From NCBI RefSeq assembly GCF_002135375.1, contig NZ_NEGH01000010.1, forward strand, positions 101,298 through 165,297: DNA of 64,000 nucleotides. The letters run 5' to 3'. Source of the DNA: Acinetobacter sp. ANC 4558 (GTDB lineage: Bacteria; Pseudomonadota; Gammaproteobacteria; Pseudomonadales; Moraxellaceae). Below the pieces are notes generated by a model, which saw nothing but the letters and a program-made list of their open reading frames with translations, made no database searches and was not told the origin of the DNA. The translations under genes were made by a program, and so were the position numbers. Shown in pieces: positions 1 through 9,408 of the stretch. Numbering within the stretch: position 1 is the stretch's first letter; every line of letters begins with the position of its first letter.

Positions 1-1
1 A

Positions 2-2317
2 CCACCCATTGCAAATAGACCTCACTTTAGAGAGGTTACTGTTGGAACGGTAAGTTTGAATGATGTTGCTGCTGTAACGGGTTTAAGTCGTGCTGAACTT
101 TATGCGTTAAATCCTGCATATCGTGGAGATTTTATTGACAGTGAAAGCCCGATGAAGGTTTTAATTCCTGCTGATTTAAGTCCGACGATAGATGCAAGAT
201 TGAAAAAGTTATCAAATAATAATTCCTCAGCGTTATTAGCAAATAATACCGTTACTTCTTCAGTCAAAGAACCGTTGGTGAGTACAAGCTCTATCACGAA
301 ACCAGTGACGCCAAATATATCTGTTACTACAACCAGACAAGCTGCAACGACAAATATGACCGCAGCTTCGACAGCGGCAAATACAAGCTCCTCTAATCTT
401 TCTGTAAATGCAGGAACTCGAGTTACCAATGCGGTTACTACACCTACGGTTAAAGGCGTAACACCAAAAGGTTCTTCTGCACTTGCATCGTTTGCATCTA
501 ATTCAGATATACCAAGTGCACCACGAATTCCTGTTGCCGTGATACAAGCCAACAATGTGAAACCCATTTCGATAGAGCCACCAATTACAGAGGCAGAGAG
601 AGCACAAATTTTATCAGCAGTTGCAGCTGAAGGAAGTAAGCAAACGCTAGAACAAGTATTAAAACCTGTTGCTTCAAAAGCAGAGCAAGATCAAGTGGTG
701 GCTGAAATTCAGAAAATTGCACCACAAGGAACAGAAATTTTAGATCCTTATGATGGGAGAATTAAGCTGACTGCAATTCAAACTAGCTTATCGGTTGCAG
801 AACAGCAAGGAAAGGAGTTAACGAAAGGTTTTGCATATCCTAAATCAGTTACATCCAATACAAACCCAAATTCTGATGAAGTTAAACGTAACCAAGGTAA
901 AAATGTTATTCAGACCGATTCTGAAGTGGTCGTGATTCCACCGAAAGGAAAACGAACCTTATATACTGTAACGTCAGGCGATACTTTGGCAATTATTGCA
1001 TCTAAAAATGGACTGAATTGGCGTGATATAGCGAATTGGAACCAAATTGATCCATCGGGAACCTTATTTGCAGGTACAACGATTTATTTATATGATGCAA
1101 AACCGCAAATTGATGCACCAACTAAAGAAAAATCGAAACCAGAGAGTTATATTGTACAAGCCAACGATTCTTTGACAGGTGTTGCATCACAGTTTGGTTT
1201 AACGCTTAAACAACTTGCAGACTATAACGGATTGTCTGTCACCAGTAATTTAATTGTTGGTCAAAAACTTGCGTTAAAAGATACGAATAATGTCAAAGCA
1301 AAAGAGCCAGAAAAGAAGACTGAGCAATCGAACACAGTTGCTGCAACTTCTATAAAAATAGCAACGAAGCCTTATGTTGTTAAACGTGGTGAATATTTAA
1401 AATTAATTGCAGACCGTCATGGATTATCATTACAAGAATTGGCTAATTTAACACCAGAGTTGACACCGACCAATAGCTTATTCGTTGGACAAAAAATTAA
1501 TATTCCTGCAACGGGTATTGTTGAGACCCAAGCCAATGTTGTGAAGAAAGAGACTAGAGCTGAACCGTCTATTAAAGTTGATAATTATGTCGTTCAGCGT
1601 GGGGACACGCTCTATAATTTAGCGATCAGTCGAAAAATAAGTGTTGCAGAGCTTGCAGCTTTAAATGATTTAACTAGTAATGCAAATTTGCAAGCTGGTC
1701 AAACATTAAAAGTACCCGCGCTTAAAGAAGAGATTAGCAATAAAACACCTTTAAGTTATACGGTGCAATCGGGTGATTCATTGTCTGCAATTGCTGTTAA
1801 ATATAATTTAAATATCGAAGATATTACCAATTTAAATGGAATTAATCGAAATACGAATCTACTGGTTGGGCAAAAGCTAAAATTAGTTGAGGATGAGCCA
1901 AAATCATCAACGAAAACTGGGGCAATAACGGATAGAAAAGCCAAAGTAGAAAGTGAATCAGTGAAGAAAACAGAAGCCCAAGTACCGAAAAAAGAAAACA
2001 ACAGCAATAGTACTAAAAATACAGAACAATATGTGGTGAAATCGGGTGAGTCTTTACATGTGATTGCAGGACGTATCGGAATATCTGTTGCGGACTTGGC
2101 TGCGTTGAATGATTTAAGCGCTAGAGCAGGTTTAAGAGTTGGACAAACCATTTTAATTCCACAGCTCATCACCAATTATAAGGTAAAACGTGGTGATACT
2201 TTAATTGGTCTCGCAAGCCGTTACGGTATGGAAACATCGGCATTGGCGGAGTTAAATGGCATTCAGCCTAATACACAATTAAAAATTGGGGAAACCATCA
2301 AAGTCCCTAATCTTTAA
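2..2317 (+). CDS. mltD: LysM-rich lytic murein transglycosylase (MltD-like), C-terminal part; 5' end outside window
   Basis: The reading frame is open from the first bases of the window, so the start and the catalytic (SLT) domain lie to the left. What is visible begins with a stretch typical of MltD-like proteins just after the catalytic domain (NDVAAVTGLSRAELYALNP). A long Ser/Thr/Asn-rich linker follows. Seven LysM-like repeats fill the rest; each starts with a Y-x-V-x-x-G-D/E-x-L pattern and ends with G-Q-x-L/I, for example YVVQRGDTLYNLA and YKVKRGDTLIGLA at the C-terminus. LysM repeats bind N-acetylglucosamine in peptidoglycan, so the protein should cut murein glycan strands in the periplasm or at the outer membrane. 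Seven repeats is more than the few in E. coli MltD. The enzyme name is inferred, because the catalytic residues are not in the window. yejA starts 32 bp downstream. Confidence 0.8.
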   Translation, partial: PPIANRPHFREVTVGTVSLNDVAAVTGLSRAELYALNPAYRGDFIDSESPMKVLIPADLSPTIDARLKKLSNNNSSALLANNTVTSSVKEPLVSTSSITKPVTPNISVTTTRQAATTNMTAASTAANTSSSNLSVNAGTRVTNAVTTPTVKGVTPKGSSALASFASNSDIPSAPRIPVAVIQANNVKPISIEPPITEAERAQILSAVAAEGSKQTLEQVLKPVASKAEQDQVVAEIQKIAPQGTEILDPYDGRIKLTAIQTSLSVAEQQGKELTKGFAYPKSVTSNTNPNSDEVKRNQGKNVIQTDSEVVVIPPKGKRTLYTVTSGDTLAIIASKNGLNWRDIANWNQIDPSGTLFAGTTIYLYDAKPQIDAPTKEKSKPESYIVQANDSLTGVASQFGLTLKQLADYNGLSVTSNLIVGQKLALKDTNNVKAKEPEKKTEQSNTVAATSIKIATKPYVVKRGEYLKLIADRHGLSLQELANLTPELTPTNSLFVGQKINIPATGIVETQANVVKKETRAEPSIKVDNYVVQRGDTLYNLAISRKISVAELAALNDLTSNANLQAGQTLKVPALKEEISNKTPLSYTVQSGDSLSAIAVKYNLNIEDITNLNGINRNTNLLVGQKLKLVEDEPKSSTKTGAITDRKAKVESESVKKTEAQVPKKENNSNSTKNTEQYVVKSGESLHVIAGRIGISVADLAALNDLSARAGLRVGQTILIPQLITNYKVKRGDTLIGLASRYGMETSALAELNGIQPNTQLKIGETIKVPNL

Positions 2318-2349
2318 TTATCATATTTCATATAGGGATATACATATTT

Positions 2350-4188
2350 ATGTCAAAAACTTTTGCCAAACAGTTATGTCTTGTCTTAAGTTGGATCGTC
2401 TATCCTCAAATGGCGTGGTGTGAATTACAGACCACGCCTTATATTGCATTGAATGAAATCCCCAAATATGCTGGTGCAAAGGCGTTGCCTTATGCGAATC
2501 CTCAAGCGCCTAAAGGGGGGTATATTAGTACCGCGAATACAGGTACTTTTGATAATTTAAACACCATGAATGGTAAAGGGACGCCAACCAGTGGGAATGA
2601 GTATTTATTTGATACTTTAATGGCGAAATCCTTAGACGAAGTGAGTGTGATGTATCCGCTATTGGCGGAAAAAGTTACCTATGATCCGCAAAAACCTAAA
2701 TTTGTTATATTTCACTTAAATCCTAAAGCGAAGTTCAGTAATGGAAATCCACTCACTGCTGAGGATGTGAAATTTAGTTTTGATGTATTTCAACATCAGT
2801 CTAATCCTGGATTACAGACTTATTTAGCAGATTTAGATCACACTGTTGTACTATCAAAGTATCAGGTGAAAGCCATATTTAAATCAAATAATAATAAAGA
2901 AATGCCCTTAATTTTGGCTGAACTTCCTATCTATTCTAAAAAAGATTGGCAAAATAAAGACTTTACGCGAATTACCATGAAACCTATTTTAGGTTCAGGG
3001 CCGTATGTGATTGATCGTATCGACTCAGGTCGAAGCATTAGTTATAAGCGCAATCCAAATTATTGGGCAAAAGATTTACCTGTGAATCGAGGAAAATATA
3101 ACTTTGATCAAATTAAAATTGTGTATTATCGTAGTCTAGATATTGCTTTTGAAGGATTTAAGTCAGGGCAGTACACGTTTCATACAGAAAATATTGCACG
3201 TAAATGGGCAACTGAATATCATTTTCCAGCTGTTAAATTAGGTTTAGTGAAACAAATGGAATTTCACCATCAAAACCCAATTACCACGCAAAGTTTTGTA
3301 TTTAATACACGTAGAACACCTTTAAATGATATTCGCTTTAGACAAGCAATTAGTTATGTTTATGATTTTGAATGGCAGAATAAGGCTTTATTTTATGGGA
3401 AATATCAACGTTTACAAAGTTATTTCAGTAATAGTGAATTAGAAGCGAAAGGCAGACCTTCAGATGCAGAAATGCGGATATTAAAACCATATCTTGCAAA
3501 GTTAAACCCAGTACAAAGAGCAGGTGTATTGGCTGACTGGAAAAATCATGTTTCTGATGGCAGTGGATTTAATCGCTCTGGATTGCTCAAAGCACGAGAA
3601 CTTTTGCTCAAAGCAGGATATCGTTATAACGGTGGCATATTATTAGATCCTCAAGGACAACCCGTTAAAATAGAGTTTTTGATTCATCAAGATGGTTTAA
3701 CACGTACCTTAATGCCATTTGTTCGCAATATGAAAAAGATAGGAATAGCGGTGAATATTCGACAAGTGGATGTTCCTCAATATATTGAAAGAAAAAGTAA
3801 TTATGATTTTGATATGACCACAGATGCAATGCCACAATCTTTAAGTCCAGGCAATGAGCAAGCGCAGCTATGGGGGAGTTTGGCAGCAGATCAGCCAAGA
3901 AACTATAATTATGCAGGGATTAAGAATCCTGTTATTGATGATGCTATTCAAGGTGTAATTCGTGCGCAAAATCGTCAAGAGTTGATCATACGAACGCGGG
4001 TGCTAGATCGATTATTAAGAGCAGGTTATTATCAAATACTCACTTATCAAAAAAATGCCTATTGGTATGCCTATTGGAATATGTATAAGCAACCTACAAT
4101 AAAACCAAAACTGGCAGTAGGATTAGAATATTGGTGGAGTGATCCACGTGAGGCACAAAAAGTAGCCCAGTATTTACGAAAAAAATAA
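2350..4188 (+). CDS. yejA: Periplasmic peptide-binding protein of an ABC importer (YejA)
   Basis: A 612-residue extracellular solute-binding protein of family 5. It starts with a signal peptide (hydrophobic core near residues 8-22). The body carries the usual family wording: FDTLMAKSLDE, then FHLNPKAKFSNGNPLTAEDVKFSFD around residues 115-140, and a C-terminal tryptophan/tyrosine-rich end (YWYAYWNMY...LEYWWSDPRE) seen in YejA-type proteins. The family captures oligopeptides in the periplasm and passes them to the YejBEF permease; in enterobacteria YejABEF imports peptides including microcin C. Its position directly before yejB (22-bp gap), yejE and yejF supports the assignment. The exact peptide substrate cannot be read from sequence. 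Confidence 0.88.
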   Translation: MSKTFAKQLCLVLSWIVYPQMAWCELQTTPYIALNEIPKYAGAKALPYANPQAPKGGYISTANTGTFDNLNTMNGKGTPTSGNEYLFDTLMAKSLDEVSVMYPLLAEKVTYDPQKPKFVIFHLNPKAKFSNGNPLTAEDVKFSFDVFQHQSNPGLQTYLADLDHTVVLSKYQVKAIFKSNNNKEMPLILAELPIYSKKDWQNKDFTRITMKPILGSGPYVIDRIDSGRSISYKRNPNYWAKDLPVNRGKYNFDQIKIVYYRSLDIAFEGFKSGQYTFHTENIARKWATEYHFPAVKLGLVKQMEFHHQNPITTQSFVFNTRRTPLNDIRFRQAISYVYDFEWQNKALFYGKYQRLQSYFSNSELEAKGRPSDAEMRILKPYLAKLNPVQRAGVLADWKNHVSDGSGFNRSGLLKARELLLKAGYRYNGGILLDPQGQPVKIEFLIHQDGLTRTLMPFVRNMKKIGIAVNIRQVDVPQYIERKSNYDFDMTTDAMPQSLSPGNEQAQLWGSLAADQPRNYNYAGIKNPVIDDAIQGVIRAQNRQELIIRTRVLDRLLRAGYYQILTYQKNAYWYAYWNMYKQPTIKPKLAVGLEYWWSDPREAQKVAQYLRKK

Positions 4189-4210
4189 TCCCAGCGAGAA
4201 GGATTGTCTG

Positions 4211-5275
4211 ATGGGTGTATATATTTTAAAAAGATTGTTTCTCATTGTTCCTACACTATTCTTTATTTTAGTCATTAATTTTGTCGTGATTCAAATTGCA
4301 CCAGGTGGTCCTGTAGAGCAAGCGATTCAGCAAATTGAAATGTCGAGAGGATTAGGAATATCTGGGGGGGAAACGGCAACAACCTCAAGCCAATATCAGG
4401 GGGCAAGAGGATTAAGCGAAGACATGATTAAACAAATTGAAGCGCAATATGGTTTTGATAAATCAGCCGTAGAGCGTTTCTGGATTATGCTTAAAGGCTA
4501 TTTATCATTTGATTTTGGAACGAGTTTTTTTAAAGATAAACCTGTAACTACATTGCTTTGGGAGCGTCTTCCTGTTTCAGTATCATTGGGATTATGGAGT
4601 ACATTGCTCATTTATTTGATTTCTATCCCACTTGGAATTAAAAAGGCACGCGAGCATGGTTTAATATTTGATAAAGTCAGTTCATTGCTACTTGCAGTTG
4701 GATATGCCATTCCAGTTTTTGCTTTGGCAATTATTCTAATTGTATTTTTTGCAGGCGGGTCATATTGGCAATGGTTTCCGCTACAAGGTTTAGTTTCTGA
4801 AAATTTTGCACAGCTTAGTTTATTTGAAAAAGTTAAAGATTATTTTTGGCATATGACATTGCCTTTATTTACAATGGTGATTGGCGGTTTTGCTGGTTTA
4901 ACGTATTTAACAAAATATTCATTTATGGAAGAGTTAAATAAACAATATGTACTGGCTGCGCGAGCTAAAGGTCTGACAGAAAATCAAGTTTTGTATGGAC
5001 ATGTCTTTCGCAATGCCATGTTGATTGTTATCGCAAGTTTGCCCGAAGCACTCATTGGAATTTTCTTTGTGGGTAATTTATTTGTTGAAGTGATCTTTAA
5101 TTTAGATGGCTTAGGTTTGCTCGGGTTTGAAGCAATTACGCAACGCGATTATCCCGTCATTTTTGGAACATTATTTATTTTTACTCTTATCGGGTTACTG
5201 CTCAGATTAATCAGTGATGTCATTTACCAACTCATAGACCCTCGTATTAATTTTGATTCGAGAGGTGCTAAATAA
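4211..5275 (+). CDS. yejB: Peptide ABC importer permease YejB
   Basis: A 354-residue inner-membrane permease of the DppB/OppB type. The N-terminus has one membrane helix followed by the family phrase FVVIQIAPGGPVEQ. Further helices lie in the centre, and the EAA loop that contacts the ATPase is visible as YVLAARAKGLTENQVLYGHVFRNAM near residues 245-270. It forms the transmembrane pore together with YejE. The stop codon overlaps the yejE start by one base (TAATG), which suggests translational coupling. The 22-bp gap after yejA and the same strand indicate a yejABEF operon. Confidence 0.9.
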   Translation: MGVYILKRLFLIVPTLFFILVINFVVIQIAPGGPVEQAIQQIEMSRGLGISGGETATTSSQYQGARGLSEDMIKQIEAQYGFDKSAVERFWIMLKGYLSFDFGTSFFKDKPVTTLLWERLPVSVSLGLWSTLLIYLISIPLGIKKAREHGLIFDKVSSLLLAVGYAIPVFALAIILIVFFAGGSYWQWFPLQGLVSENFAQLSLFEKVKDYFWHMTLPLFTMVIGGFAGLTYLTKYSFMEELNKQYVLAARAKGLTENQVLYGHVFRNAMLIVIASLPEALIGIFFVGNLFVEVIFNLDGLGLLGFEAITQRDYPVIFGTLFIFTLIGLLLRLISDVIYQLIDPRINFDSRGAK

Positions 5276-6288
5276 TGTCACCTATTTTAAAAACACGATT
5301 GAAAAAATTTAAACAAAATAAATTAGGTTTTGTGTGTTTTATTATTTTTAGCATCATTTTTGTATTGTCTTTGGGTGCAGAGTTTATTGCAAATGATAAA
5401 CCACTGGTGGTGAAATATGAGCAATCATATTATTTTCCTGTGTTTAGGGAATACCCTGAAACAGCTTTTGGCGGTGTCTTTGAGACAGAAGCAGACTATA
5501 AAGATCCAACAGTTAAAGAATTAATTCATGAAAAAGGTTGGACAATTTGGCCGGTGATTCCATTTTCATATCAAACGCCTAATTTAGATTTGGCAGTTCC
5601 TGTACCCTCGAAGCCTACTGCGCAAAACTGGCTAGGCACTGATGATCAGGGGCGTGATGTTGTTGCTCGTATTTTATATGGATTACGTATATCGCTTTTA
5701 TTTGGTTTTGCATTGACTTTGGCATCGGCCTTTTTAGGAGTCAGTATTGGGGCAGTTCAGGGCTATTATGGTGGATGGATTGATTTAGTCGGACAACGTA
5801 TTTTGGAGGTATGGGGAGGATTACCCATGCTTTTCATGGTCATGGTTTTGGTCAGTATGTTCACTCCCAGTATCTTTTGGTTATTCATAATTATGTTGAT
5901 CTTTGGCTGGACAGCATTGGTGGGATTGGTCCGCGCTGAATTTTTAAGAGCTCGAAATTTTGATTATGTGCGTGCGGCGAGAAGCTTAGGTGTCAGCGAT
6001 TCTACGATTATGTTTCGACATATATTGCCAAATGCAATGAGTTCAAGTTTATCGCAGCTTCCATTTATGCTAACTGCAAATATCACCGCCTTAACAGCTT
6101 TAGATTTTTTGGGTTATGGATTGCCACCCGAAGCGGCATCTTTAGGGGAATTGTTGGCGCAAGGACGGGATAATATTACAGCACCTTGGCTTGCATTTTC
6201 AGGCTTTTTAACTTTGGCTATTGTCTTGTCTTTATTGATTTATATTGGGGAGGCGACACGTGATGCATTCGATCCAAGACGCCAATAA
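5275..6288 (+). CDS. yejE: Peptide ABC importer permease YejE
   Basis: A 337-residue inner-membrane permease of the DppC/OppC type and partner of YejB. It has an N-terminal membrane helix, a large periplasmic insertion (about residues 40-115), and then the phrase NWLGTDDQGRDVVARILYGLRISL that is typical of OppC-like permeases. The EAA loop is YVRAARSLGVSDSTIMFRHILPNAM near residues 230-255. The long insertion before the core is normal for YejE. The gene start overlaps the yejB stop by one base, and its 3' end overlaps the beginning of yejF. Confidence 0.9.
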   Translation: MSPILKTRLKKFKQNKLGFVCFIIFSIIFVLSLGAEFIANDKPLVVKYEQSYYFPVFREYPETAFGGVFETEADYKDPTVKELIHEKGWTIWPVIPFSYQTPNLDLAVPVPSKPTAQNWLGTDDQGRDVVARILYGLRISLLFGFALTLASAFLGVSIGAVQGYYGGWIDLVGQRILEVWGGLPMLFMVMVLVSMFTPSIFWLFIIMLIFGWTALVGLVRAEFLRARNFDYVRAARSLGVSDSTIMFRHILPNAMSSSLSQLPFMLTANITALTALDFLGYGLPPEAASLGELLAQGRDNITAPWLAFSGFLTLAIVLSLLIYIGEATRDAFDPRRQ

Positions 6289-7846
6289 ACCAGTAGTTTT
6301 ACAGGTTGAGCATTTGAAAATTCAAAATGAACAGCATGTTTTACTTCAGGATTTAACATTTACACTGCATGCAGCTGAAACTTTAGCTTTGGTCGGTGAA
6401 AGTGGTTCAGGAAAATCAATCAGTAGTTTGGCACTTTTAGGGTTATTACCGAGTACATTAGAAATTACGGGTTCTGCACAATTTAATGGTCAAGATTTAT
6501 TTGAAATAACAGAAACACAAAAGCGCCAAATCCGTGGAGCTAAAATTGCCATGATTTTTCAAGAACCGATGACGGCACTCAATCCGTTACATCGGGTAGA
6601 AAAAATTATTGGTGAAAGCTTGTGGTTAAATGGGTGGTCAAAAACAAAGGCGCAAGAACGAATTATTCAGCTTTTAACTGATGTCGGTATATCTGAACCT
6701 GATGAAAAATTAAAACGTTATCCACATGAATTGTCGGGCGGTCAGCGCCAACGTGTCATGATTGCAATGGCTTTGGCTTTAGATCCAGATATTCTTATTG
6801 CCGATGAACCTACAACAGCATTAGATGTCACTTTACAAGAGCAAATTTTGACTTTATTAAAATCATTACAAGAACAACGAAACATGGCGATGATTCTAAT
6901 TAGTCATGATTTAAATCTGGTAAAGCATTATGCAGATCAAGTGATTGTTTTGAATAAAGGTCAAGTGGTTGAGACAGGTTGTGTTCTAGATATATTTAAT
7001 CATCCGCAACAAAATTATACTCAAAATTTATTAAATCATAATTTTGGTGAAGCTTTAGCTCATCAAGCATATCCTGAACTTTTGAAACTTATAGAACTAG
7101 ATGTAAAGTTTCCAATTAAAAGAGGCTTATTCAATAGAACTGTAGATTATTTTGTTGCGATAGAGCCACTGAGTTTAGCTTTAATGCAGGGAGAGTCTAT
7201 TGGTATTGTTGGAGAGAGTGGTTCTGGAAAAACATCATTGGCATTGGCAATTGCACGTTTAATCAATAGTCACGGTCAAATTATCTTGAATAATATCGAA
7301 TTGAATCAGTTGTCTGAAAAAAAGTTGCGACCTCTAAGATGTCAATTTCAAATGGTTTTTCAAGATCCGTTTAGTAGTTTAAACCCCCGTTTAAATGTAG
7401 AGCAAACTATTGCAGAAGGTTTATATTTTCAAAAACTTTCTAAACAAGATATTGAACAGCGGATCAACTATATACTCGAAAAAGTTGAGTTATCAGTAGA
7501 TTTTAAAAGCCGATATCCACATGAATTGTCAGGTGGACAAAGGCAACGTGTTGCTTTGGCACGTGCACTTATTTTACAGCCTCAACTTTTAATTTTGGAT
7601 GAACCAACTTCAGCATTAGACCGAACCACACAGCAAGCCATTGTTAAACTTTTAAGGCAGTTGCAAAAAGAATTCCAAATTGGTTATATATTTATTAGTC
7701 ATGATTTAAAAGTGGTTAAAGCATTATGTCAAAAAGTTTTGGTACTAAGACATGCAAAAGTGGTCGAGTTTCAAGAAACTGAACAGTTGTTTAAGTCCCC
7801 TAAAACTGAATATACGCGTCAATTAATTGCAGCAAGTCAATATTAA
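6263..7846 (+). CDS. yejF: Peptide ABC importer ATPase YejF (two fused ATPase domains)
   Basis: A 527-residue protein with two complete ABC ATPase domains, as usual for YejF. Each half shows a Walker A (GESGSGKS in the first, GESGSGKT in the second), a signature motif LSGGQRQRV and a Walker B (ILIADEP and LLILDEP). It powers peptide uptake through YejBE. I place the start at the ATG at 6263 rather than a TTG 18 bp upstream. A strong ribosome binding site (GGGGAGG at 6247-6253) lies 9 bases before that ATG, inside the end of yejE, so the two genes overlap by 26 bases. No clear terminator is seen in the 210 bp that follow. Confidence 0.9.
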   Translation: MHSIQDANKPVVLQVEHLKIQNEQHVLLQDLTFTLHAAETLALVGESGSGKSISSLALLGLLPSTLEITGSAQFNGQDLFEITETQKRQIRGAKIAMIFQEPMTALNPLHRVEKIIGESLWLNGWSKTKAQERIIQLLTDVGISEPDEKLKRYPHELSGGQRQRVMIAMALALDPDILIADEPTTALDVTLQEQILTLLKSLQEQRNMAMILISHDLNLVKHYADQVIVLNKGQVVETGCVLDIFNHPQQNYTQNLLNHNFGEALAHQAYPELLKLIELDVKFPIKRGLFNRTVDYFVAIEPLSLALMQGESIGIVGESGSGKTSLALAIARLINSHGQIILNNIELNQLSEKKLRPLRCQFQMVFQDPFSSLNPRLNVEQTIAEGLYFQKLSKQDIEQRINYILEKVELSVDFKSRYPHELSGGQRQRVALARALILQPQLLILDEPTSALDRTTQQAIVKLLRQLQKEFQIGYIFISHDLKVVKALCQKVLVLRHAKVVEFQETEQLFKSPKTEYTRQLIAASQY

Positions 7847-8056
7847 TGGATTGGATGTGGAGTGATATAGGATGGTTGAATAATATTTTTATCATTATGT
7901 ATTTTATATCACTATTATTATATTTTTCGAAGTTTATATCATATTTTTCGCATGAAAATAAATAATCTCTTATTGTTTTATGATTTAAATGAATTATAGA
8001 ATCTTAAAGTTAAAAGTTATATGAATTTTATTTGATTATTATAAGCGAGGAAAATA

Positions 8057-8620
8057 ATGAAGAAGTTAATTCCAGCATCAATTGCATTAGCACTTGTGAT
8101 GACAATGAGTGGTTGTGCGATTACACCAACTCAACCATTAACCTTTAATCAATTAGGTGAATTTTCTGCTTATCCTTTAAGTAAAGAATCTTTCCGAATT
8201 TCTTATAAAGCACGTGATAGTGTAAGTTATTCGCAAGCTCAAAATATTACTTTGGTCAAAGCGGCTCAAACTGCAGTTTTAAATGGTTATCAATATTTTA
8301 CCATTTTAAACGGTCCAACTACGGTAAATAGAAAGCCTCAATCTGAAGTTGTGTATCCAAATGCAGGATGGGGGGCTGGACCATGGGGTCCATGGGCTGG
8401 TTTTGGACCAGGATGGAGCGATCCTTTCTATGGTGTACCGCAAACGATTCGTACAGGTTCGGCTGAAATTGCTTACAATATTGAATGCTATCAAAATGAA
8501 AAAGATGCACCAGCAAAAGCCTATGATGCACGTTTAATTTTACAATCAATTGGTTCACAGTATGGTGTAACACCAACGGGTCAAGTGTTAACGCCTCAAC
8601 CACAAGTTGCAAATAAATAA
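8057..8620 (+). CDS. Small outer-membrane-type lipoprotein, CC0125/CC1285-like
   Basis: A 187-residue predicted lipoprotein. The signal peptide ends in a lipobox with the acylated cysteine at residue 20 (MTMSGC). The mature part resembles the CC0125/CC1285 family of short proteobacterial lipoproteins: a segment with S-Q-A-Q-N-I-T-L-V-K-A-A and Y-F-x-I, then a Gly/Trp-rich stretch (WGAGPWGPWAGFGPGW) near residues 104-120, then an I-A-Y-N-I-E-C segment. The function of the family is unknown. A good ribosome binding site (GCGAGGAAAATA) precedes the ATG, and a clear terminator follows, so it is probably a single-gene unit. The family name comes from memory and was not searched. Confidence 0.75.
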   Translation: MKKLIPASIALALVMTMSGCAITPTQPLTFNQLGEFSAYPLSKESFRISYKARDSVSYSQAQNITLVKAAQTAVLNGYQYFTILNGPTTVNRKPQSEVVYPNAGWGAGPWGPWAGFGPGWSDPFYGVPQTIRTGSAEIAYNIECYQNEKDAPAKAYDARLILQSIGSQYGVTPTGQVLTPQPQVANK

Positions 8621-8639
8621 TTTTTTACCTATGTGGAAG

Positions 8640-8667
8640 AAACATCACCTGTGGGTGATGTTTTTTT
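8640..8667 (+). terminator. Rho-independent terminator after the lipoprotein gene
   Basis: Stem ACATCACC/GGTGATGT with a four-base loop, followed by seven T on the plus strand. It lies 20 bp after the lipoprotein stop codon. Confidence 0.85.
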
Positions 8668-8712
8668 ATGTATAAATAAGATTGTTATTGAGTGAGAAAT
8701 AAGATAGGTAAT

Positions 8713-8740
8713 AAAAAAACTCAAGTCATAATGCTTGAGT
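8713..8740 (-). terminator. Terminator of the tRNA-Glu operon
   Basis: Stem ACTCAAG/CTTGAGT with an eight-base loop. Read on the minus strand it is followed by a run of seven T (plus-strand A run at 8713-8719). It lies 34 bp beyond the last tRNA-Glu gene. Confidence 0.85.
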
Positions 8741-8774
8741 CTTTTCATTAATCAATATTAAATTGATCTAAATA

Positions 8775-8850
8775 TGGCGTCCCTACGGGGATTCGAACCC
8801 CGGTTACCGCCGTGAAAGGGCGATGTCCTAGGCCTCTAGACGATAGGGAC
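8775..8850 (-). tRNA. tRNA-Glu (anticodon UUC), third copy of the array in transcription order
   Basis: A 76-base tRNA with encoded CCA. The 7-bp acceptor stem pairs GTCCCTA with TAGGGAC, the T loop is GGTTCGAATCC, and the anticodon loop CTTTCAC carries UUC (plus-strand 8814-8816). It is identical to the other two copies here. Confidence 0.97.
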
Positions 8851-8888
8851 AAAAGAAGTAATGTATTTTAAAACCATCTTATATTAAA

Positions 8889-8964
8889 TGGCGTCCCTAC
8901 GGGGATTCGAACCCCGGTTACCGCCGTGAAAGGGCGATGTCCTAGGCCTCTAGACGATAGGGAC
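8889..8964 (-). tRNA. tRNA-Glu (anticodon UUC), second copy
   Basis: A 76-base sequence with the same cloverleaf, encoded CCA and UUC anticodon. It is identical in sequence to the flanking copies. It is separated from the next copy by 38 bp, which suggests processing from one transcript. Confidence 0.97.
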
Positions 8965-8989
8965 TTAATAAAAAATTACTTCTGAAAAT

Positions 8990-9065
8990 TGGCGTCCCTA
9001 CGGGGATTCGAACCCCGGTTACCGCCGTGAAAGGGCGATGTCCTAGGCCTCTAGACGATAGGGAC
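8990..9065 (-). tRNA. tRNA-Glu (anticodon UUC), first copy
   Basis: A 76-base cloverleaf with encoded CCA and UUC anticodon. It is the promoter-proximal copy; a consensus-like promoter starts 18 bp upstream. Confidence 0.97.
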
Positions 9066-9082
9066 GTTTCAGAGGTGGGCGT

Positions 9083-9111
9083 ATATTAGGGCGAAAATGA
9101 GAGGGTGTCAA
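9083..9111 (-). promoter_or_regulatory. Sigma-70 promoter of the tRNA-Glu operon
   Basis: On the minus strand there is a perfect -35 box TTGACA (9111-9106), a 17-base spacer and the -10 box TAATAT (9088-9083). The bases after the -10 are GC-rich (ACGCCCACC), the discriminator type known for stable-RNA promoters under stringent control. The stringent control itself is inferred. The remaining 297 bp up to the next gene at 9409 are AT-rich, with no other clear element. Confidence 0.88.
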
Positions 9112-9408
9112 ACGCTTTTCAGCAAAAAAAACAGACTTAGGAAACGTTTGCATAAAAATAAAACAAATCATGCTTTTTGGTATAAAAATAAAGCAGTATA
9201 TTGATTAAAATAGAAGTTTTAAGAGATTTATCTTATGATGTTATTTATTACATGAATGGATTTGAAAAAATAATTTAAGCGAATTAGAAATGAAGTTGAT
9301 TCAGTAATGCATTTATCAATAAAATATGTTAACACTTCATTGCATTTTTATACTTTATTCAATGGTATATTGGCAATTTAAAACCACAAAAATAGACGAG
9401 GAAGAATA

